NCBI GenBank assembly: GCA_035526665.1
Contig: DATLBY010000411.1
Span: forward strand, 1-25,152
Length of the DNA stretch: 25,152 nucleotides
Source of the DNA: DATLBY01 sp035526665
GTDB lineage: Bacteria; Acidobacteriota; Terriglobia; Bryobacterales; Bryobacteraceae
Direction: 5' to 3'
Below, one piece after another: positions 1 through 8,339 of this stretch. Numbering within the stretch: position 1 is the first letter of the stretch; each line of letters opens with the position of its first letter. The position numbers were made by a program, and so were the translations under genes. Under the pieces are notes generated by a model. It did not search any database, was not told the origin of the DNA, and worked only from the letters and a program-made list of their open reading frames with translations.

Positions 1-207
1 TTTCTGGCCTGTTCACTCGTATTTTGTCATTTAGCGGGACGTGGAGCCACTCCAAATTGTACGCGTCATCCACGGCAAACGGGACCTGAAGAAAACACTG
101 ACGATCGCAATCTCCTGTGAAATCGCGCCGTCCACATAGCCGCGCTGGAAATGTGCCATGATCGAGGCAACCGGCGGGCCTCCGCTGCCGTCCTGCTAAG
201 AAGACCC
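1..207. other. Left edge, no convincing complete gene
   Basis: I see no supported gene here. One minus-strand frame stays open from about position 160 to the left edge and its last 60 bases look protein-like (it contains VDDAYNLEWLHVPLND), so the 5' end of a minus-strand gene leaving the window is possible. That frame has no ATG, only GTG or TTG candidates. An in-frame ATG at 151 could extend the next gene, but the resulting 19 extra residues are Arg-rich and precede a good signal peptide. Confidence 0.3.
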
Positions 208-1842
208 ATGAGTTGCCCCAGACCCGCGTCGCTGACTCGATTTACTCTGGCCCTGCTGGCTGCATCCCTGGTTTGCGAGGGTCAGATCGGGGGCCAGGGC
301 GGTGGCTATCCAGGCGGGTACCCTCCCGGTGGGACGTATCCGGGAGGCGGTTATCCCTCGGGCAGGCAGCCGATGGGCGGAGGCGGCATTCCCGGCTGGC
401 CGCGGCGAGGCAAAAAAGACAAGAAAACTGCGCCCAACGCCGAGGCCCTTACGGTACTCAGCGGAATGGTCCGAACTCTGGATGCCAAGCAGTTGGTGAT
501 GGAAACGGGTGACAAACGGATTCTGACGGTCTACGTGACCTCAGCCACCAAGTTCCTCAAAGCCGATAAGCCCTTGGATCCGGGCAGCTTGCAAGCAGGG
601 GACCACGTAAACACGGGCGTGACACAGGACGACCACGGGTTTTATTTTGCATCCACAATTACGCTGGAGAAGCCGGGCACTCCGCAGGAACGGGCCGCTG
701 CTTCCCAGGCTGCTGACGTCTCTCCGGTAGTCGACGAAAGCGGACCACGCGACAAGGACGACGAGCGGCCGATTCTACGCCGCAAAGGCGATCCCGCGCC
801 GGAAACGGCCAAGTCCTCACGACCCTCTTCTCCCAAAGCTCCGGAGCCGGGAGCCGGAAATCTGCCTGCGGGCGTGGACGATGACGGCTATGTGCGCCGG
901 CCGACCACGGTGCTTACGCCAGGGAACTCTTCCGAAGCAGATGCCGAAGATGGTGCTCCTCCGAAGACCCGAAGAGGCGCTCCTCCGAAATATCGCGTCC
1001 CGGCTGCAGCCCCTCAGGTCGCGGTGAACCGCCCCGCTGCACCTATTGCGGCCGTGCCGCAGTCCGCGCCCCGCGAACGTGCCGCAGAGCCCCAGGCTGT
1101 CCATGCCGAGCCTATCCGGGAAGAGGCCGGGCCCAAGCTCGATCGGGTGATCGAAAAGGCGCGGGACGCAGCCGAGTCGTTTTCCGAAACGCTGCCGAAC
1201 TACGTCGTGAAGCAGATGACGACGCGCTTCTACAGCAAATCCTCCTCGCGCGAGCCCAACTGGCAGGCCATTGACAACGTGACTGCCGACGTCGTCTACG
1301 ATGGTGGCAAGGAAAGCTACAAGAACGTGCTGGTGAACGGCAAGGCGCCGAAAGAGAAAGTGGAAAAATCTGGCTCGTGGTCGACGGGGGAGTTTGCCAC
1401 CGTCCTGCGGGATCTCTTCTCACCGTCGTCGGCCGCCGATTTCCGGCCCAAAGGCAGTGACACGGTAGTCCATCGCGCAGCCTACGTGTACTCTTTCACG
1501 GTGGAACAGCCGAACTCTCACTGGCACGTGTACATGGCGGCACAGTCCTACCGCCCGGCGTACAAGGGAACCGTCTGGATCGATAAGGAGAACTTCCGTG
1601 TTCTTCGTATCGAGATGCAGGGAAGGAATCTACCGCGCGACTTTCCGATCGACACCGTCGAATCGGCAACCGACTACGATTATGTACGTCTCGGATCCGG
1701 GACTTTTCTCCTGCCGGCTCATTCGGAGAGCTTAAGCTGTGTCCGCGGTACCAGTGAGTGCAGCCGCAATGTCATTGAATTCCGGAACTATAAGAAGTTC
1801 GGTTCGGAATCCGAGATTCGTTTCGGCGAAGCGGCCAAATAG
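208..1842 (+). CDS. Secreted Gly/Tyr/Pro-rich protein with two globular regions, function unknown
   Basis: I do not recognise a named family. From the ATG at 208 the product is 544 residues. Residues 1-26 are a clear signal peptide (Arg near the N-terminus, then LALLAASLV). A Cys follows the hydrophobic core, but the residue before it is Val, so a lipobox is unlikely. Residues about 28-62 are a low-complexity stretch built on GGYPGG-type units. Residues about 80-155 look like a small beta-rich domain, reminiscent of the DUF5666 type (a guess from sequence texture). Residues about 155-310 are Pro/Ala/charged and probably disordered. Residues about 315-544 form a second folded region starting with a charged helix (LDRVIEKARDAAESF) and ending in beta-like strands. 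The upstream ATG at 151 is possible but would bury the signal peptide. The gene converges on the ABC-F gene with a 3-bp gap between the two stops. Confidence 0.75.
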   Translation: MSCPRPASLTRFTLALLAASLVCEGQIGGQGGGYPGGYPPGGTYPGGGYPSGRQPMGGGGIPGWPRRGKKDKKTAPNAEALTVLSGMVRTLDAKQLVMETGDKRILTVYVTSATKFLKADKPLDPGSLQAGDHVNTGVTQDDHGFYFASTITLEKPGTPQERAAASQAADVSPVVDESGPRDKDDERPILRRKGDPAPETAKSSRPSSPKAPEPGAGNLPAGVDDDGYVRRPTTVLTPGNSSEADAEDGAPPKTRRGAPPKYRVPAAAPQVAVNRPAAPIAAVPQSAPRERAAEPQAVHAEPIREEAGPKLDRVIEKARDAAESFSETLPNYVVKQMTTRFYSKSSSREPNWQAIDNVTADVVYDGGKESYKNVLVNGKAPKEKVEKSGSWSTGEFATVLRDLFSPSSAADFRPKGSDTVVHRAAYVYSFTVEQPNSHWHVYMAAQSYRPAYKGTVWIDKENFRVLRIEMQGRNLPRDFPIDTVESATDYDYVRLGSGTFLLPAHSESLSCVRGTSECSRNVIEFRNYKKFGSESEIRFGEAAK

Positions 1843-1845
1843 GGG

Positions 1846-3444
1846 CTACACGCAGGCAGCCAGATACTCTTCATAGCTACCCTGGAAGTCTTCGATCCGG
1901 CCGTGGTCGAAATGCCAGATGCGCGTCGCCACCTCATCCATCAAATCCTCGTCATGGGTTACCAGCAAGACCGTCCCCTCATAGCGCTGAAGGGCGATAT
2001 TCAACGCATTGATCGATTCCAGATCGAGGTGGTTGGTGGGTTCATCGAAGACCAGAATGTTCGGCTTCTGCAGCATCAAGCGGCAGAACAGCAAGCGCGC
2101 CGTTTCCCCGCCCGAGAGAGCCTCGGTCGGCTTCATGCCTTCCTCACCGCTGAAGAGCATCTGTCCCAACAGTCCGCGGATATCTTCCTTGGCGGCCATA
2201 CGGTCCACGTCGTGCAGCCATTCGGATGCCGTCGTGCCTTTTACGATCATCCCGGTGTGGTCCTGTGAAAAATAGCCCACCTGGGCTTCGTGCCCCCATT
2301 GGACTTTGCCGGAGTCCACATTGAAATCCTTATCGTCGATGCCGGGGGCGCTGGCCAGGAGCGACCGGATGAGTGTCGTCTTGCCGACGCCGTTTCGTCC
2401 CGTGAGCACAATCTTTTCGCCGCGCTGCACGTGGGCACTGAAGCTCTGAATTACCTTGAGATCGCCGTAGCTCTTCGAGAGCCCCTGCACATCCAAGGCG
2501 GTTCGGCCGGTAGGGCGCTTCATCTCAAAGCGGATGAAGGGCCGTTGTATGTTCGACCGGGCCAGATCGCTTACCTGCAGCCGCTCGACTTCTTTCTTCC
2601 GCGAAGTCACCTGACTCGACCGGGTACCGGCGGAAAAGCGGGCGATAAATTCATTGAGCTGCGCGATCTTCTTTTCGCGTTGCGCGTTCTCCGATTCAAT
2701 GCGCGAGCGCACCTGCGTCTTGGCCAGCACCATATCGTCATACCCGCCGTTATAGGTGATGATCGTCTGATAATCGATGTCGGCTATATGGGTACACACG
2801 CTGTTGAGGAAGTGGCGATCATGCGAAATGACAATCAGCACCCCGTCATAGTTCGTTAGGAAGTTCTGCAGCCAGTGAATCGATTCAAGATCCAGGTGGT
2901 TTGTGGGCTCATCCAGCAGCAGGGCGTTGGGATGTCCGAAGAGGGCCTGCGCCAGAAGCACGCGGACCTTCTGTCCGCCTTGCAGCTCGCCCATGGTGCG
3001 GTCGTGCAATTCTTCGGGAATATCCAGCCCCTGCAGCAGAATAGCCGCATCGCTCTCGGCTGTATAGCCGTCCTCCTCCGAGACCACGCCTTCCAGTTCG
3101 CCCAGGCGCATACCGTCTTCATCCGTCATATCGGCTTTGGCGTACAGCACTTCGCGTTCTTCCAGGGCGGCCCACAGAGGGCGGTTTCCCATGATGACGG
3201 TATCGATCACGCGGTAGGCGTCAAATGCGTACTGATCCTGCCGCAATACGCCGACTTTTCTCGGCCGCACCACGGAACCCTTTTGGGGGTCCAGTTCGCC
3301 GGTCAACAGCTTCATGAAAGTGGACTTGCCGGAGCCGTTGGGACCGGTAAGTCCGTATCGCTTGCCTGGCGTAAACGAGGTAGAGACCTCTTCAAACAGG
3401 ATCTTGGCGCCGAAGCGCATCGTGACATTGCTAACTGAAATCAT
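1846..3444 (-). CDS. ybiT: ABC-F family ATPase, YbiT type
   Basis: This is a cytosolic ABC-F protein of 532 residues with two ATPase cassettes and no membrane segments. Family members act on ribosomes (translation factors or ribosome protection) rather than as transporters. Cassette 1 has Walker A at residues 34-42 (GPNGSGKST), signature LQGGQ at 154-158 and Walker B with catalytic Glu179. Cassette 2 has Walker A at 349-357, signature LSGGE at 443-447 and Walker B with Glu468. A charged interdomain linker lies at about 240-310, where ABC-F proteins contact tRNA. The N-terminal NVTMRFG pattern, the RQDQYAF stretch and overall length match E. coli YbiT from memory. Signature 1 is degenerate (Gln for Ser), as is common in YbiT. 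A TACAAT box lies about 26 bp upstream of the ATG, and no clear Shine-Dalgarno is seen. The gene lies downstream of a TonB receptor on the same strand, with a hairpin between them. Confidence 0.93.
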   Translation of the reverse strand: MISVSNVTMRFGAKILFEEVSTSFTPGKRYGLTGPNGSGKSTFMKLLTGELDPQKGSVVRPRKVGVLRQDQYAFDAYRVIDTVIMGNRPLWAALEEREVLYAKADMTDEDGMRLGELEGVVSEEDGYTAESDAAILLQGLDIPEELHDRTMGELQGGQKVRVLLAQALFGHPNALLLDEPTNHLDLESIHWLQNFLTNYDGVLIVISHDRHFLNSVCTHIADIDYQTIITYNGGYDDMVLAKTQVRSRIESENAQREKKIAQLNEFIARFSAGTRSSQVTSRKKEVERLQVSDLARSNIQRPFIRFEMKRPTGRTALDVQGLSKSYGDLKVIQSFSAHVQRGEKIVLTGRNGVGKTTLIRSLLASAPGIDDKDFNVDSGKVQWGHEAQVGYFSQDHTGMIVKGTTASEWLHDVDRMAAKEDIRGLLGQMLFSGEEGMKPTEALSGGETARLLFCRLMLQKPNILVFDEPTNHLDLESINALNIALQRYEGTVLLVTHDEDLMDEVATRIWHFDHGRIEDFQGSYEEYLAACV

Positions 3445-3470
3445 GGGATTACGTGTGAGGGGGTATTCCC

Positions 3471-3476
3471 ATTGTA
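3471..3476 (-). promoter_or_regulatory. Candidate -10 box for ybiT (TACAAT)
   Basis: Read on the minus strand this is CGATACAAT. The same nine bases precede pta and the L-fuconate dehydratase gene. A weak -35 (CTGAAG) lies 17 nt upstream. The predicted transcript start leaves a 5' leader of about 20 nt with no Shine-Dalgarno. Confidence 0.45.
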
Positions 3477-3524
3477 TCGCGGTGTTTCGATTTCTTCAGC
3501 TATGGCCGGCAAGCCGTGCGCGGA

Positions 3525-3552
3525 AAGGGCTCCAGTTCCCACCGGAGCCCTT
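3525..3552 (-). terminator. Hairpin between the TonB receptor and ybiT
   Basis: A perfect 9-bp stem (AAGGGCTCC with GGAGCCCTT) closes a 10-nt loop, starting 24 nt past the receptor stop codon. On the minus strand it is followed only by TTTCC, so the U-tract is weak. It is a plausible terminator or 3'-end stabiliser of the receptor mRNA. Confidence 0.5.
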
Positions 3553-3575
3553 GGCGGATGCGTCAGGTTGCGCTT

Positions 3576-6500
3576 TTAGAAACCGAAGCGGAGCCCAAAC
3601 CGGATCTGGCGTTCATCGCTGGCGCTCAACACCCGAAGGAAGTTCGGATTGGTAACGTCATTCGACGCAAATCCGGTCGACAAGCGGCTATTCGTGAAGT
3701 TGTACGCCTCCGCGCGGAAAGTCATCATCACCCTCTCGAGGAATCTAAAATCCTTGCTCAGCACGAGATCATGGCGGAGACTACCTGGGTTCCGCAGGCT
3801 ATTGCGGCCCATGGAGCCAAATCGCGGCGCCTGACCCGGAGCGATAGCTGCAAAGGCGCTCGTGTCATAGAAGGTCTTATCCGAGCCGATCCCCTCGGGA
3901 CGGCCCACCACGGCCTTCACCTGATCGGGAGTCTGCGCATTGCCGGGCAGGTTGAGAGTTCCACCCGGGGCGCTCGGCGTAAACGGTGTGCCGGTGAACG
4001 CGGCGGTGATTCCGCTAACGGACCAGCCGCCGGCCACCTGCTTCATCGGCCCGCTGCTGGCGATCTTCTTCCCCTCACCCATCGGCAGCTCATAGACGTA
4101 AGCCATCTGGAAAACGTGGGTGCGATCATACCCGGCGGTCGCCCGGTTGCGGTAGAAAGCCGGGCCCCAGTTGTAGGTCACGCCGGCCCAGCCTTCATCG
4201 TCGGTCATGTTGATCGCCTTCGACCAGGTGTACGCGCCCTGCAAAGTCAGTCCCTGGGCCGTACGGCGGACGGAGGTTTGCAACGCGTGGTAATTCGAGC
4301 TTAAGAAGCCATTCCACATGTTTGTGGCGATATTGCGGCCAAAACGCGCGGAGTAAGGCCTCCCGGCGTTCCCGGCGCCGAGCACCTGCCCTGAGTTGAT
4401 ATCCAGGTCGGCCGATTGGTGAGTGGCCTGCGTACCCACGTAGGCCGCGCTGGCGACCACGGAACCGGGCAAGCGCCGTTCCAGCGTAAAGTTCCAGCTC
4501 TGGATATAGCCGCGGGTGATCTGGCCGGGATAGGGACTGCGCATGTCCGCGAATGCCGGCAGTTCCACCACGCCGCTGGAAAGGTCAGGGCCAACCACTG
4601 GCGGCACGCCTGTGGCCAGGGAGCCATACGACACATTGTCGTTGGCGGCCGGGAAGTTGAAGCTGACAGTGAGCGGATACATGCCCTGCAGCGGCCGCGA
4701 CCACGGCAGCGGACTGTAGTTCATTCCGTAGCCAGTGCGGATCACCGTCTTGTCGTCAAACCGGTAGGCCAGGCCCAAGCGCGGAGCGAACAGTTTCTTG
4801 CTCACGGAGAAGCCGTTGGCACGAGGAACGTTCCCCCGGCCCCCCAGGTACACCAGGTTCGTTTCCGGATCCAGGCGCTCGATGCCTTTGCCGTTGGACC
4901 GGCCAATCAGCGGATAGTATTCGTAGCGCAGCCCGGCGCTCACCGTCAATTTGCGCGTCATCTGCCAGCGATCCTGCGCATACCAGCCGAACTGATATTC
5001 GCGCCCGGTCAACATCACATGCTGGATGCTCTTTTGTATCAGGTTCGGCATACCCAGCAGGAAAGCTGCATATGCGTTGTAGTTATTGAAGGAACCGTTG
5101 CTGGTCACACCACCGTTGAAATTGAAGGTTCCCCGCGGACCGTAGCCCAGGTGCGGGGACCAGTGGGTGAGTTTATGCAGCACGCCATCAAAGCCGAAGG
5201 CGAAGTTATGCTTACCCTTGATCCAACGCAGCGTGTGAGTGGTGGTGTAGCTCTCCTCAATGCGCTGCAGCGGCATCCATCCGGGGACGCCAAATCCGGC
5301 ATAGCCGTTGACGTTGATGTTGGGAAAACCCTGTTGACGCGGGTCAGGCCCGCCTAGACCGGGAATACCGAGGACTGTTGAGAAATCCTTGCCGAAGTCC
5401 TGGCCGCGCACGGTTTGATCCAAGCGCTGATAGCCCAGCACCCCGTCCAGCAGCAGGTTTGGGGACAGCGTATAGTTGTGTCCCGCCGAGGTGTTTTGAA
5501 TGCGCGTGTCACCGAAGCCCGGATCGGCGCCCGGCGAGGGTCCAACCCCGTCGCCAAAAACACCGACACCGCCCACCAAGGCATTCATAATGCCATAGCG
5601 GCCCCAGATCATATGATTCGCCTGCCGCTGATAAGTGATCTTCGCGTCGTTGTAGTCTCGATTGAATTGCGGCGTGGCGCCGATGGCGAAATTATTCAAA
5701 GGTCCGGCGATATTGGGCGCTGGATAGAACGATTGAATCTTCTGCGCGATGGGACTGATCCGGTTGGCTGGAATGATGTTGCCGGGGAACTTCGTGCGGC
5801 CGGTTCCGGTCAAAGTGTTGCCCGTCAACGGATCGTAAATATCGGTTCCCGTAGCCGAGAAATCGCCCGCGCGAATGTCAGCGGTCGGCACCGAATAGCG
5901 TCCAAATGCGCCGCTGCGCTGCTTGGTATTGTCGTAGCTGTAAAAGTAGAACAACTTGTTCTTCACGATCGGCCCGCCGATCGTGCCACCGAAATTGTTG
6001 TAGATGCTCACCGGCTTCACTGTTGTGGGCGTGAAGAAGAAGTTGCGGGCGCGCAAGTGCTGGTTATCGTGGTACCAGAAGGCGCTGCCGTGCAGTGTAT
6101 TGGTTCCTGATTTGGTCACCAGCGTGACCGCCGCTCCGCCGGCCATTCCCTGCTCAGCGTCGCCGGCCGTGGTAACCACGTTGACGGTCTCCACCATTTC
6201 CGCGGGCATGACGTAACCTGCATGATGCGGCAGCCAGACATTCACGCTTGCTGCGCCGTCGATCCGGGTGACATTGGTGCTGGCGTTCGTGCCATTGACG
6301 TTGGTGCGCAGCGAACGCGCCGGAGTATCCGTGACAGCGTTCTGATACGAGGCAGGCGTTGCGCCGGGCACCAGATTGATCAGGCTCTGGTAGTTCCGGT
6401 AGCCCGGAAGCGGGAGGTTCTTCACCAGATCGGCCCGGATCTCCGTGTGCGTGTCCGCTTTATCGGTTTGCAGTTGCGTCACTTCCGCCGACACGGTGAT

Positions 6501-6866
6501 CTGCTCGCTCAGCGAGCCTACTTCCATAACAAAATTCACGCGGCTGACGGTATTGACCGTAACGGCGAGATCGGTTCGCGATTGCGTCTTGAACCCTGTC
6601 AATCCCGCCTTGGCATCGTAGGTGCCCGCGGGAACGTTCAAAATCGTAAAGGAGCCGTTGGAATCCGTTGTCGCCTCCAGCGTGAGGCCGGTTCCCTTGT
6701 TGGTGATGGCCAGTTTGACGTTGGGCACTGCCGCGCCCGAAGCATCCTCGACCAGGCCCACCACCGTCCCATAAAGCGTCTGCGCGGCTACAGGATCGAT
6801 CGCATTGCACATACAAAAGACCGCAATCAGCGCCAGGCGCAGAAAGCGGAAAGACAATATTTTCAT
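3576..6866 (-). CDS. TonB-dependent receptor, Oar-like, with carboxypeptidase-regulatory-like N-domain
   Basis: This is a predicted outer-membrane beta-barrel receptor of 1096 residues. I chose the ATG at 6866 because it is preceded by GGAG at 7-nt spacing and opens a signal peptide ending at about residue 28 (PVAAQ). An in-frame ATG 51 bp upstream would place 17 polar residues before it. Residues about 30-115 form a carboxypeptidase-regulatory-like beta-sandwich (GTVVGLVEDASGAAVPNV, then the GxxDAKxxxTGF pattern). A plug-like region at about 118-260 includes a GGAAVTLVTKSGTN segment. The remainder is rich in aromatic beta strands with NFG, YxGG and RLEYYP-like blocks, and the protein ends in RFGLRFGF, a terminal-Phe signal typical of BAM-assembled barrels. 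Such receptors in acidobacteria are thought to import large substrates, often oligosaccharides; the substrate here is unknown. It lies downstream of L-fuconate dehydratase on the same strand, with its own candidate promoter. Confidence 0.9.
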   Translation of the reverse strand: MKILSFRFLRLALIAVFCMCNAIDPVAAQTLYGTVVGLVEDASGAAVPNVKLAITNKGTGLTLEATTDSNGSFTILNVPAGTYDAKAGLTGFKTQSRTDLAVTVNTVSRVNFVMEVGSLSEQITVSAEVTQLQTDKADTHTEIRADLVKNLPLPGYRNYQSLINLVPGATPASYQNAVTDTPARSLRTNVNGTNASTNVTRIDGAASVNVWLPHHAGYVMPAEMVETVNVVTTAGDAEQGMAGGAAVTLVTKSGTNTLHGSAFWYHDNQHLRARNFFFTPTTVKPVSIYNNFGGTIGGPIVKNKLFYFYSYDNTKQRSGAFGRYSVPTADIRAGDFSATGTDIYDPLTGNTLTGTGRTKFPGNIIPANRISPIAQKIQSFYPAPNIAGPLNNFAIGATPQFNRDYNDAKITYQRQANHMIWGRYGIMNALVGGVGVFGDGVGPSPGADPGFGDTRIQNTSAGHNYTLSPNLLLDGVLGYQRLDQTVRGQDFGKDFSTVLGIPGLGGPDPRQQGFPNINVNGYAGFGVPGWMPLQRIEESYTTTHTLRWIKGKHNFAFGFDGVLHKLTHWSPHLGYGPRGTFNFNGGVTSNGSFNNYNAYAAFLLGMPNLIQKSIQHVMLTGREYQFGWYAQDRWQMTRKLTVSAGLRYEYYPLIGRSNGKGIERLDPETNLVYLGGRGNVPRANGFSVSKKLFAPRLGLAYRFDDKTVIRTGYGMNYSPLPWSRPLQGMYPLTVSFNFPAANDNVSYGSLATGVPPVVGPDLSSGVVELPAFADMRSPYPGQITRGYIQSWNFTLERRLPGSVVASAAYVGTQATHQSADLDINSGQVLGAGNAGRPYSARFGRNIATNMWNGFLSSNYHALQTSVRRTAQGLTLQGAYTWSKAINMTDDEGWAGVTYNWGPAFYRNRATAGYDRTHVFQMAYVYELPMGEGKKIASSGPMKQVAGGWSVSGITAAFTGTPFTPSAPGGTLNLPGNAQTPDQVKAVVGRPEGIGSDKTFYDTSAFAAIAPGQAPRFGSMGRNSLRNPGSLRHDLVLSKDFRFLERVMMTFRAEAYNFTNSRLSTGFASNDVTNPNFLRVLSASDERQIRFGLRFGF

Positions 6867-6951
6867 GAAAAAACTCCAGTGGACGCGAAGCATGGAAATG
6901 GACTCAAGCTCACTCAAATCAATTCCGAGCTTGCAATTCCCGATGGGAGCT

Positions 6952-6957
6952 AGTATA
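6952..6957 (-). promoter_or_regulatory. Candidate -10 box (TATACT) for the TonB receptor gene
   Basis: In the 144-bp gap between the fuconate dehydratase stop and the receptor start, the minus strand reads GGGGTATACTAGC. No good -35 is present. The implied leader is about 80 nt and ends in a proper GGAG ribosome-binding site. Confidence 0.4.
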
Positions 6958-7010
6958 CCCCAACGAGTGGGCGATTGCTCTTTCCCACGCCTGAGCCTGA
7001 CAGGATAAAT

Positions 7011-8303
7011 TTATCGCCACACATTGCCGTGGGGATACTCGTGATAATCAAGGGAGGCGGGTTTCATTGTGATGCTGTAGCCAGGGGCCTGCGGCGGCAT
7101 GTAGCGGCCGTTCTTCATCTGGACCGGCGTCACGAAATGTTCGTGCAGGTGGTCGACGTATTCCAGTAGTCTGCTTTCGAGCGAGCCGCTGACATAAATG
7201 TAGTCGAAGAGGGAAAGATGCTGCACATATTCGCAGAGACCCACGCCGCCAGCGTGCGGGCAGACCGGGACGCCGAACTTCCTGGCCATCAGCAGGACGG
7301 CTAAAATCTCATTCACTCCCCCCAGGCGGCAGCTATCGATCTGGCAGAAACTGATCGCTTTGGCCTGCAGAAGCTGTTTGAAGATCACCCGGTTCTGGCA
7401 GTGCTCGCCCGTAGCCACGCCAATCGGGGCCACCGCACGTGCGATTGCCGCATGACCGAGCACATCATCCGGACTTGTGGGCTCCTCAATCCACCAGGGA
7501 TCGAAGCGCGCCAGTTGCTTCATGTTCGCGATCGCGTCGGCCACGTCCCAGCGCTGATTGGCATCCATCATCAACTTGCGCTGCGGCCCGATCTCTTCCC
7601 GGATAATAGTGCTTCGCCGGATATCGTCGTTGAGGTCCGCTCCGACTTTTATTTTGAAGTGGGTCCAGCCTTCGGCAATCGCCTCACGGCACAGTTGCCT
7701 GAGCTGGTCGTCGGTATAGCCCAGCCAGCCGGCGGATGTAGTGTAAGCCGGGAAGCCATCGCGCAGCATCTCCGCCTCGCGCGCCGCCCGGGTGGGCTCG
7801 TTCTCCTTCAGGATCGCCAGCGCCTCATCCGGTGTGAGCGCGTCGGAAATATACCGGAAATCGATGCAGGACACGAGTTGCTCCGGAGTCATGTCGACCA
7901 GTAATTTCCAAACCGGTTTGGCCTCTGTTTTCGCGTACAAATCCCAAACGGCATTCACGACGGCGGCGGTCGCCAGGTGAATGACGCCCTTCTCCGGGCC
8001 GACCCAGCGCAGCTGGCTGTCTCCGGTGATGTGCCGCCAAAAGCCGCCCATGTCCCTTGTGAACGACTGCAAGGTTCTACCCGCCAGCAGGGGACGGAGG
8101 GCCTGCACCGCTGCTACGCAAAGCTCATTGCCGCGCCCAATGGTGAACGTTAGTCCATGGCCTTCGTACTCACTGTCCGTTTTGACCACGACATAGGTGG
8201 CAGAATAATCCGGATCTTTATTCATCGCATCGGAGCCGATATGCTCGCGCGAGGTGGGGAAGCGGATATCGCGCACCACTACATCCGTGATCATCAAGTT
8301 CAT
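7011..8303 (-). CDS. fucD: L-fuconate dehydratase (enolase superfamily, EC 4.2.1.68)
   Basis: The protein is 430 residues, cytosolic and without a signal peptide. L-fuconate dehydratase converts L-fuconate to 2-keto-3-deoxy-L-fuconate in the non-phosphorylated L-fucose pathway, using Mg2+. The catalytic set is complete: Lys217/Lys219 in HFKIKVG, metal ligands Asp247 (MMDANQRW), Glu273 and Glu300 (GEHCQNR), and the general base His350 (CPHAGG). These sit one residue off the positions published for Xanthomonas FucD (220, 248, 274, 301, 351), a strong match to that subgroup and to the mammalian ENOSF1 relatives. It starts 36 bp after the stop of the upstream secreted repeat protein. A TACAAT box lies 9 nt before the ATG, with no Shine-Dalgarno. 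No fucose dehydrogenase, lactonase or aldolase gene is visible nearby, unless the aldo/keto reductase at the right edge contributes. Confidence 0.93.
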   Translation of the reverse strand: MNLMITDVVVRDIRFPTSREHIGSDAMNKDPDYSATYVVVKTDSEYEGHGLTFTIGRGNELCVAAVQALRPLLAGRTLQSFTRDMGGFWRHITGDSQLRWVGPEKGVIHLATAAVVNAVWDLYAKTEAKPVWKLLVDMTPEQLVSCIDFRYISDALTPDEALAILKENEPTRAAREAEMLRDGFPAYTTSAGWLGYTDDQLRQLCREAIAEGWTHFKIKVGADLNDDIRRSTIIREEIGPQRKLMMDANQRWDVADAIANMKQLARFDPWWIEEPTSPDDVLGHAAIARAVAPIGVATGEHCQNRVIFKQLLQAKAISFCQIDSCRLGGVNEILAVLLMARKFGVPVCPHAGGVGLCEYVQHLSLFDYIYVSGSLESRLLEYVDHLHEHFVTPVQMKNGRYMPPQAPGYSITMKPASLDYHEYPHGNVWR

Positions 8304-8312
8304 CGTTAACGG

Positions 8313-8318
8313 ATTGTA
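8313..8318 (-). promoter_or_regulatory. Candidate -10 box (TACAAT) for fucD, near-leaderless
   Basis: On the minus strand CGATACAAT ends 9 nt before the start codon, so a standard +1 falls about 3 nt before the ATG. No Shine-Dalgarno and no clear -35 are present. Confidence 0.45.
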
Positions 8319-8339
8319 TCGTGCCCTGCTCGCGGCGTA

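Noticed and set aside
1846..3444. ABC transporter ATPase subunit
   Set aside because: Two ATPase cassettes in one chain with a charged linker, no permease gene nearby, and YbiT-like motifs identify an ABC-F translation factor.
4416..5357. A 313-codon plus-strand open frame inside the TonB receptor gene
   Set aside because: It lies wholly antisense to a well-supported receptor, has low-complexity Arg/Ala/His composition and no recognisable motif. Long antisense frames are expected in high-GC coding DNA. The same applies to 5415-6110, 6222-6953, 2290-2859 and 3516-4304.
8313..8339. Terminator between the repeat protein and fucD
   Set aside because: The short gap holds no stable stem; the only clear signal is the TACAAT box.
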